DNA of 27,806 nucleotides, taken from CAILLO01 sp964579735. Lineage in GTDB: Bacteria > Bacillota > Clostridia > Saccharofermentanales > UBA5734. The notes under the pieces are model-generated. The model saw nothing but the letters and a program-made list of their open reading frames with translations. It was not told the origin of the DNA and ran no database searches. The stretch spans positions 1-27,806 of the forward strand of contig CAZOHH010000032.1 of assembly GCA_964579735.1 (NCBI GenBank). The letters run 5' to 3'. The position numbers and the translations under genes are program-made. Positions 23,683 through 27,806 of this stretch are shown here, piece by piece (the stretch's first letter is position 1; every line of letters starts with the position of its first letter).

Positions 23683-24713
23683 TCTGTTTCCGCCTCTTCC
23701 AGCCGCCTGCGGAGTTGTCCGCATGCAGCATCGATATCCGTCCCCAGTTCCCTGCGGACCGTCGCGTTGATCCCTTCGCGCATCAGGACGTCCTGGAATG
23801 CACGGATGGCGTCGGGCCGGCTTCTCTTGTAAAGCCCACCCGCGAATTCATTCGCCGGAATGAGATTCACATGGCACTGGAGGCCGTGAAGCCTCCGCGC
23901 GAGTTCCATGGCATGTTCCGGCCTGTCGTTCACGCCTTGGAAAAGGGAGTATTCGAAGGAGATGCGTCGTCCCGTCCTTTCGACGTGTCTTCTGCAAGCT
24001 TCCAGAAGCTGATCGATCGGATAGACCCGAGCAATCGGCATCAGCCGCTTCCGGATTTCGTCGTTCGGCGCGTGCAGCGACACGGACAACGTGACCGGAA
24101 GGCCTTCATCGGTAAAGTCTACCATCTCGGGCACACAGCCGCAAGTTGAAACGGAGATATGCCGCATGCCGATTCCAAGCCCTCTTTCGTCATTCACGAG
24201 GCGCAGGAAACGCACCAATTGGGCATAATTGTCGAATGGCTCCCCGATTCCCATCACGACGACATTGGAAATACGGGCACCGCATTCGGCGCCGATCAGG
24301 GCTACCTGGGCGAGCATCTCGCCCGCCGTGAGGTTCCGTCCGAATCCCGCACCCGTCGATGCGCAGAAAGTGCATCCCATCCGGCATCCGGCCTGGGACG
24401 AGATGCAGACCGAATAGCCGTGGTGATATTTCATCAGGACGCTTTCGACGCGATTGCCGTCGAGCAGCCGGAAGACATACTTGGTGGTCTCGTCTTCCGA
24501 GGAGACGAGTTTTCGTTCGACAGCCAGACTGTCCAGGCGGAAATCGGCGGATATCTTCGTGCGAAGCTCCTTGGACAGGTCGGTCATCGCGTCGAACGTG
24601 GTCACGCCGCGTCCAAGCCAGCGGAACACCTGACGGGTCCGGTAGGCGGGGAGCCCGTTTTCTGCGGCCCACGCGGCGAGTTCGTCGAAGGTCCTATCGT
24701 AAAGGTCGTTCAT
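23679..24713 (-). CDS. rlmN: Dual-specificity 23S rRNA/tRNA methyltransferase RlmN
   Basis: Radical SAM enzyme that methylates C2 of A2503 in 23S rRNA and of A37 in some tRNAs. The 344-residue protein shows the CxxxCxxC cluster motif at C110, C114 and C117 (CRMGCTFCAST), an N-terminal accessory domain with AYRTRQVFRWL, VVVMGIGEPFDN, and SVSLHAPNDEIR. A conserved Cys near residue 332 (DIDAACGQL) is the expected methyl-carrying residue. The ATG has AGGAG 7 bases upstream and overlaps the rsmB stop by 4 bases. Confidence 0.96.
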   Translation of the reverse strand: MNDLYDRTFDELAAWAAENGLPAYRTRQVFRWLGRGVTTFDAMTDLSKELRTKISADFRLDSLAVERKLVSSEDETTKYVFRLLDGNRVESVLMKYHHGYSVCISSQAGCRMGCTFCASTGAGFGRNLTAGEMLAQVALIGAECGARISNVVVMGIGEPFDNYAQLVRFLRLVNDERGLGIGMRHISVSTCGCVPEMVDFTDEGLPVTLSVSLHAPNDEIRKRLMPIARVYPIDQLLEACRRHVERTGRRISFEYSLFQGVNDRPEHAMELARRLHGLQCHVNLIPANEFAGGLYKRSRPDAIRAFQDVLMREGINATVRRELGTDIDAACGQLRRRLEEAETD

Positions 24714-26134
24714 GGAGAGCTCCTTCTGAGTCGGGCGATGAAGAATCCATCACATCCGTGGCGATTCGGCAGCAGTTGGATTCTTCCAGCACGCGCCTGG
24801 ACGGTCAGCGTCGGGTCGATCGCGGCCAGGCGCTCGGGGATCAAACCCTCGAAAGGGTCGGACACGAAGAGCCCGGGATGATCGGCGAGGAAGGAATCGA
24901 TCATTCCAGCATTCTCTTCAGGGAGTACGGTGCATGTGCTGTAGACCAGTCTGCCACCGGGTCGGACATTCCCTGCCGCGGCAGCGAGTATGTTTCGCTG
25001 GAGCGCGGGCAGGGCATCCGCACGCGCTTCGGTCATGTTCAGGCGGATTTCCGGCTTCTTCGCCAGGAGGCCGAGTCCGCTGCAGGGGACGTCGACGAGA
25101 ACGAGGTCGTAGAGGGTCCTCTCCCCTGCCGGTTCGGTTGCGTCACGAACACCGGTTTCGACGCAGGTGATGCCGAGTCGGGCGCAGTTGTCGCGGATCA
25201 ATCCGATGCGGCCTTCCTGAGAATCATAGGCGACGATGCGTCCGCGATTCGCCATGCGCTCGGCGAGGTGCGTCGTCTTCCCTCCCGGAGCGGCACAGAC
25301 GTCGAGAACGGATTCGCCTGGTTTCGGGTCGGCGATCTGGGTGACCAGCATCGCGGCTTCGTCCTGCACGAAGAACCAGCCCTCGCGGAAAGCGGGGATG
25401 CGCGGTACGGGATGGCCCGATAGATCCAGTGACAGGGCTTCTTCCATGAAGCCGCCGGGAGTGTTCGGCACGCCTTCTTCAGCCAGTCGCGAGGACAGGC
25501 GGGCGGGAGTCGTCTTCAGGGAGTTGGTCCGCACCGATGTTTTCGGTGCTTCGAGGAAGGCGGCTGCCAGGGAGTCGGCCTCCGGGCCATAGGCGGAGAT
25601 CAGGCGGCCAGCCATCCAGGCGGGCAGCGAACGCCGCACGGACAATGAGGCGGCGCGCTTCGCAGGCGCATCCGAGGGCTCATCCTCCGGAAACCGCGCG
25701 ACATCCGGCGTCCGGGCGGCACTGCGGAGTACGGCATTCACGTATCCAGCCGCACCGGCATTGGCGAATTTCCGTGCCAGATCGACCGACGTATCGCACG
25801 CGGCCGAAGGTGGAACCGAACGGGAGAAGCAGAGCTGCCAGAATCCGAGACGCAGAACGGTCCGCACCCAGGGTTGCAGTTTGTCGATCGGGGTGCGTGA
25901 GAAGCGGGCGAGCAGCACATCGATGGACAGGATGCGTGCCAGGGTCCCATACGTCGCAGCGGAAGCGAATGCACGGTCCCTGGAGTCCATTCCCGGTGGG
26001 AGGCGCGTCTCGGTGGAGGCAAGGTTGGAGTACGCCCCTTTCTCGAGAACATCGAAGAGAATCCGGGTGGCAGCGGTACGAGCCGGGTCGGAGGCTCGCC
26101 GCAGTGGGCTGATAGGTGTTCCTTCGCGATCCAA
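24710..26134 (-). CDS. rsmB: 16S rRNA m5C967 methyltransferase RsmB
   Basis: The 474-residue protein has an N-terminal NusB-like RNA-binding domain (about 15-150) and a C-terminal SAM methyltransferase. The cofactor site is VLDVCAAPGGKTTHLAE; the two catalytic cysteines are in DVPCSGLG (about residue 349) and STCTVLPEEN (about residue 399). The start is TTG at 26134 with AGGAGG 6 bases upstream; that site lies in the last codons of the small upstream frame, so their translation is probably coupled. It overlaps rlmN by 4 bases. The Ser/Asp-rich linker near residues 150-165 is an insertion of no clear role. Confidence 0.95.
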   Translation of the reverse strand: MDREGTPISPLRRASDPARTAATRILFDVLEKGAYSNLASTETRLPPGMDSRDRAFASAATYGTLARILSIDVLLARFSRTPIDKLQPWVRTVLRLGFWQLCFSRSVPPSAACDTSVDLARKFANAGAAGYVNAVLRSAARTPDVARFPEDEPSDAPAKRAASLSVRRSLPAWMAGRLISAYGPEADSLAAAFLEAPKTSVRTNSLKTTPARLSSRLAEEGVPNTPGGFMEEALSLDLSGHPVPRIPAFREGWFFVQDEAAMLVTQIADPKPGESVLDVCAAPGGKTTHLAERMANRGRIVAYDSQEGRIGLIRDNCARLGITCVETGVRDATEPAGERTLYDLVLVDVPCSGLGLLAKKPEIRLNMTEARADALPALQRNILAAAAGNVRPGGRLVYSTCTVLPEENAGMIDSFLADHPGLFVSDPFEGLIPERLAAIDPTLTVQARAGRIQLLPNRHGCDGFFIARLRRSSP

Positions 26135-26137
26135 GCC

Positions 26138-26260
26138 CTACCTCCTGCGTCCGGAGCGGGCCAAGAGCAGCAGACGGAAGAGGGAGGCGAGTGCGACGAC
26201 GGCCAGAATCAAGGCAGGAACGACAAGAATCATGTAGTAGGTGTCGAAATAGAAAGGCAT
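26138..26260 (-). CDS. 40-residue membrane peptide at the yugP position, likely YugP remnant
   Basis: A short frame between fmt and rsmB. The ATG at 26260 has AGGAGG 5 bases upstream, and the stop TAG lies 3 bases before the rsmB TTG. It encodes MPFYFDTYYMILVVPALILA, continues hydrophobic to about residue 32 and ends with SGRRR. From memory, zinc metallopeptidase YugP (usually encoded here in Bacillota, over 200 residues) opens with a similar F-x-F-D-x-T-Y plus membrane helix. Everything after the first helix, including the HExxH site, is absent. It may be a decayed yugP kept as a leader for rsmB, or a real membrane microprotein. The DNA has no frame carrying the missing part. Confidence 0.65.
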   Translation of the reverse strand: MPFYFDTYYMILVVPALILAVVALASLFRLLLLARSGRRR

Positions 26261-26269
26261 GCATTCCTC

Positions 26270-27235
26270 CTAGGTTCCGAATCTGGCACCGGGTCGTAGG
26301 TTTTGTCCGAAGTCGCGGGCGGCCATGCGCTTGCCGGACTCGGGCTGGAGTTCTAGGATTTCGAGGGGTTCGTCCGCACAGGCGACGATGAAACCGCTGG
26401 CGGTCGGTCCGATAAATGCACCGGGAGGAACGGCCGTCGTAAAATCCAAGACAGGTGGAGGGGCACCGGGAACCGCGGCAGGGAGCTGGGCGCGAAGGAT
26501 CTTGATTCGAATTCCATCGAGCGTCGTATAGGCTCCTGGCCAAGGCCGCGTACCGCGGATCAGGTCATGGACACGCCGGGCTGTCCAGGTCCAGTCGATC
26601 CGTCCGTCCTCGCGGTCCAGGGGACGCACCTCAGTCGCCAATGAAGCGTCCTGGGGAACATAGACCTCAGACCCGGAGGCGATGCGGTCGAGGGCCTCCA
26701 GTAGAGCGACCGCACCGAGACGGGCGAGTCGATCTCCTAGTACCTCGGCGTCGATATCGTCGGGAATTTCCAGCGACCGCTGGAGCAGGATGTCCCCGGT
26801 GTCCATTCCCTCGTCCATGCGCATCACGGTCACGCCCGTCCTCTCGGCGCCGTCCATCAGGCAGCGTTGTATCGGGGAGGCACCACGGTACTTCGGGAGA
26901 AGGGAAGCGTGGACATTCAGCGGAGCGATGCGCGGCACGGCGAGCACTCCAGCCGGAAGGATCCTGCCGTAGGCGGCCGTCACAAGAAGGTCGGGCGAAA
27001 GAGCCTTCAGAGCGGTCTCGAATTCCTCCGTGCGAACCTTTTCGGGTTGAAGGACGGGAATGCCATAGGAGAGAGCCGTGAGCTTGACGGGGGATGGAGT
27101 CGGAATCTGGTGGCGACCCGTGGGTCGGTCGGGTTGCGTGACAACGGCTTCTATCGAACAACCGGCACCGATCAGAGCCTCCAGGCTGGGCACGGCGAAC
27201 CGGGGCGTACCCATGAAGACGATCCGGAAATTCAT
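26270..27235 (-). CDS. fmt: Methionyl-tRNA formyltransferase
   Basis: Formylates initiator Met-tRNA with 10-formyl-tetrahydrofolate. The 321-residue protein has the N-terminal Rossmann-like domain (IVFMGTPRFAVPSLE), the formyl-transfer site LNVHASLLPKYRGASPIQ with N107 and H109, and MDEGMDTGDILL with D147. The C-terminal OB-like domain follows from about residue 205 (DGRIDWTWTARRVHDLIRG). The ATG at 27235 overlaps the def stop by 4 bases (ATGA), so it needs no strong site of its own. The stop lies 9 bases before the small membrane peptide gene. Confidence 0.96.
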   Translation of the reverse strand: MNFRIVFMGTPRFAVPSLEALIGAGCSIEAVVTQPDRPTGRHQIPTPSPVKLTALSYGIPVLQPEKVRTEEFETALKALSPDLLVTAAYGRILPAGVLAVPRIAPLNVHASLLPKYRGASPIQRCLMDGAERTGVTVMRMDEGMDTGDILLQRSLEIPDDIDAEVLGDRLARLGAVALLEALDRIASGSEVYVPQDASLATEVRPLDREDGRIDWTWTARRVHDLIRGTRPWPGAYTTLDGIRIKILRAQLPAAVPGAPPPVLDFTTAVPPGAFIGPTASGFIVACADEPLEILELQPESGKRMAARDFGQNLRPGARFGT

Positions 27236-27693
27236 CCGTCCACCAATTCGCCCCGAACCTTGTCCTTGAAGAGGACTCCATCGAGGTGGTCGTATTCATG
27301 GCAGAGGCAGACGGCCATCATGCCCTCGCCCTGCAGCGAGAAGGTCTGTCCGTAGCGGTCCGTGGCCTGGATCTCGACGACTTCCGGTCGCTCCACATCG
27401 CCGTACTTTCCAGGTATCGAAAGGCAGCCTTCCTGTCCGATCTGCCTGCCGTCCTTTCGAAGGAAGAAGGGGTCTATGAATTCGAACAGGCCGCTTCCGT
27501 CCCCGATATCCACGACGAAGATGCGTTTCAGAACGCCGACCTGAGGGGCTGCGATTCCGATGCCGTGCGCGCTGTACATGGTTTCGGCCATATCGTCTAG
27601 CAAGACGAGGATGCGGTCGTCGATCTTCTCGACCGGCCTGCTCATCTTGCGTAGGGTCTCGTCTCCGTCCTTGAGGATTTGTCTGAGAGCCAT
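27232..27693 (-). CDS. def: Peptide deformylase
   Basis: Removes the formyl group from nascent proteins. The 153-residue protein has all three metal-site motifs: GIGIAAPQVG (44-53), EGCLS (88-92, metal ligand C90) and HEYDH (132-136). The ATG at 27693 is preceded by only a weak AGG. It heads the def-fmt-rsmB-rlmN-stp-prkC-rsgA-rpe-thiN operon; priA, often upstream in this phylum, is not visible because the window ends. Confidence 0.96.
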   Translation of the reverse strand: MALRQILKDGDETLRKMSRPVEKIDDRILVLLDDMAETMYSAHGIGIAAPQVGVLKRIFVVDIGDGSGLFEFIDPFFLRKDGRQIGQEGCLSIPGKYGDVERPEVVEIQATDRYGQTFSLQGEGMMAVCLCHEYDHLDGVLFKDKVRGELVDG

Positions 27694-27716
27694 GGAAGTA
27701 CCTGCCTTTCAGAGCG

Positions 27717-27725
27717 ATGATATCA
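27717..27725 (-). promoter_or_regulatory. Candidate extended -10 of the def operon
   Basis: TATCAT (27722-27717) preceded by TG and one base, inside a perfect palindrome ATGATATCAT. No convincing -35. It lies 24 bases before the def ATG, so the leader would be short. Confidence 0.35.
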
Positions 27726-27755
27726 TAATCACCCCTGCAAACCCAGAACCGGCGT

Positions 27756-27806
27756 GACGGAACACGTGGGTCACATTGCGTTAAGCGTCATGTTTCGGTG
27801 GTACTG
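27756..27806. other. Non-coding right edge, possible mobile-element end
   Basis: The last 50 or so bases carry no coding frame related to the upstream genes expected here. The segment includes an imperfect dyad around GTGACGG...GGTCAC and a stretch (gcgttaagcgtcatg...) that looks like the end of an insertion sequence from memory only. It could also be ordinary promoter-distal DNA. Confidence 0.25.

Overview
The window (GC clearly above 50%, by eye near 60%) reads as a chromosomal segment of an uncultivated, anaerobic, fermenting member of the Bacillota (Firmicutes). Three things point there: the order rimP-nusA-ylxR-ylxQ-infB; the order def-fmt-(yugP position)-rsmB-rlmN-stp-prkC-rsgA-rpe-thiN; and a ferredoxin-linked 2-oxoacid oxidoreductase next to phosphate butyryltransferase and butyrate kinase. 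Genus cannot be read from the sequence. There is no rRNA, tRNA, CRISPR array or intact transposase.

Layout. (1) 4760 to 1, minus strand: the transcription-translation operon rimP-nusA-ylxR-ylxQ-infB. It starts from an extended -10 promoter followed by a terminator-like hairpin, a candidate NusA-responsive attenuator. infB runs off the left edge, but its last 54 or so bases are not IF-2 sequence. (2) 4900 to 6878, plus strand: a PadR regulator, a DUF1700/HAAS membrane protein and a DUF4097 repeat protein, with overlapping genes and a likely operator at the promoter. A slipin/SPFH membrane protein with its own promoter follows (7020-7973). (3) 12435 to 8073, minus: buk-ptb-iorA-iorB, a compact amino-acid fermentation module (2-oxoacid to acyl-CoA to acyl-phosphate to acid plus ATP). 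(4) 14005 to 12686, minus: a solitary class II xylose isomerase with its own promoter and terminator, then a HAD hydrolase (14806-14144). (5) 14977 to 16752, plus: a cassette of an exported protein, a small exported or lipoprotein-like protein and a DUF4003-like protein. (6) 16775-17419 minus and 17526-18719 plus: a divergent pair of a kynurenine-formamidase-like cyclase and a class I/II aminotransferase. (7) 27693 to 18732, minus: the ten-frame operon def-fmt-orf40-rsmB-rlmN-stp-prkC-rsgA-rpe-thiN, nearly all junctions overlapping or within a few bases. In it the usual yugP metallopeptidase gene appears reduced to a 40-codon membrane peptide.

How the genes work together. Operons 1 and 7 are housekeeping: ribosome maturation, initiation, N-terminal formyl/deformyl processing, rRNA/tRNA methylation and the PASTA kinase/phosphatase pair that senses cell-wall state. 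Operon 3 and possibly region 6 serve amino-acid catabolism. Region 2 looks like a membrane-linked regulatory system. The most notable observations are the rimP-nusA leader hairpin, the reduced yugP, the abrupt loss of IF-2 sequence at the left edge, the buk-ptb-ior module, and the unrecognised exported cassette. No intergenic gap exceeds about 240 bases.
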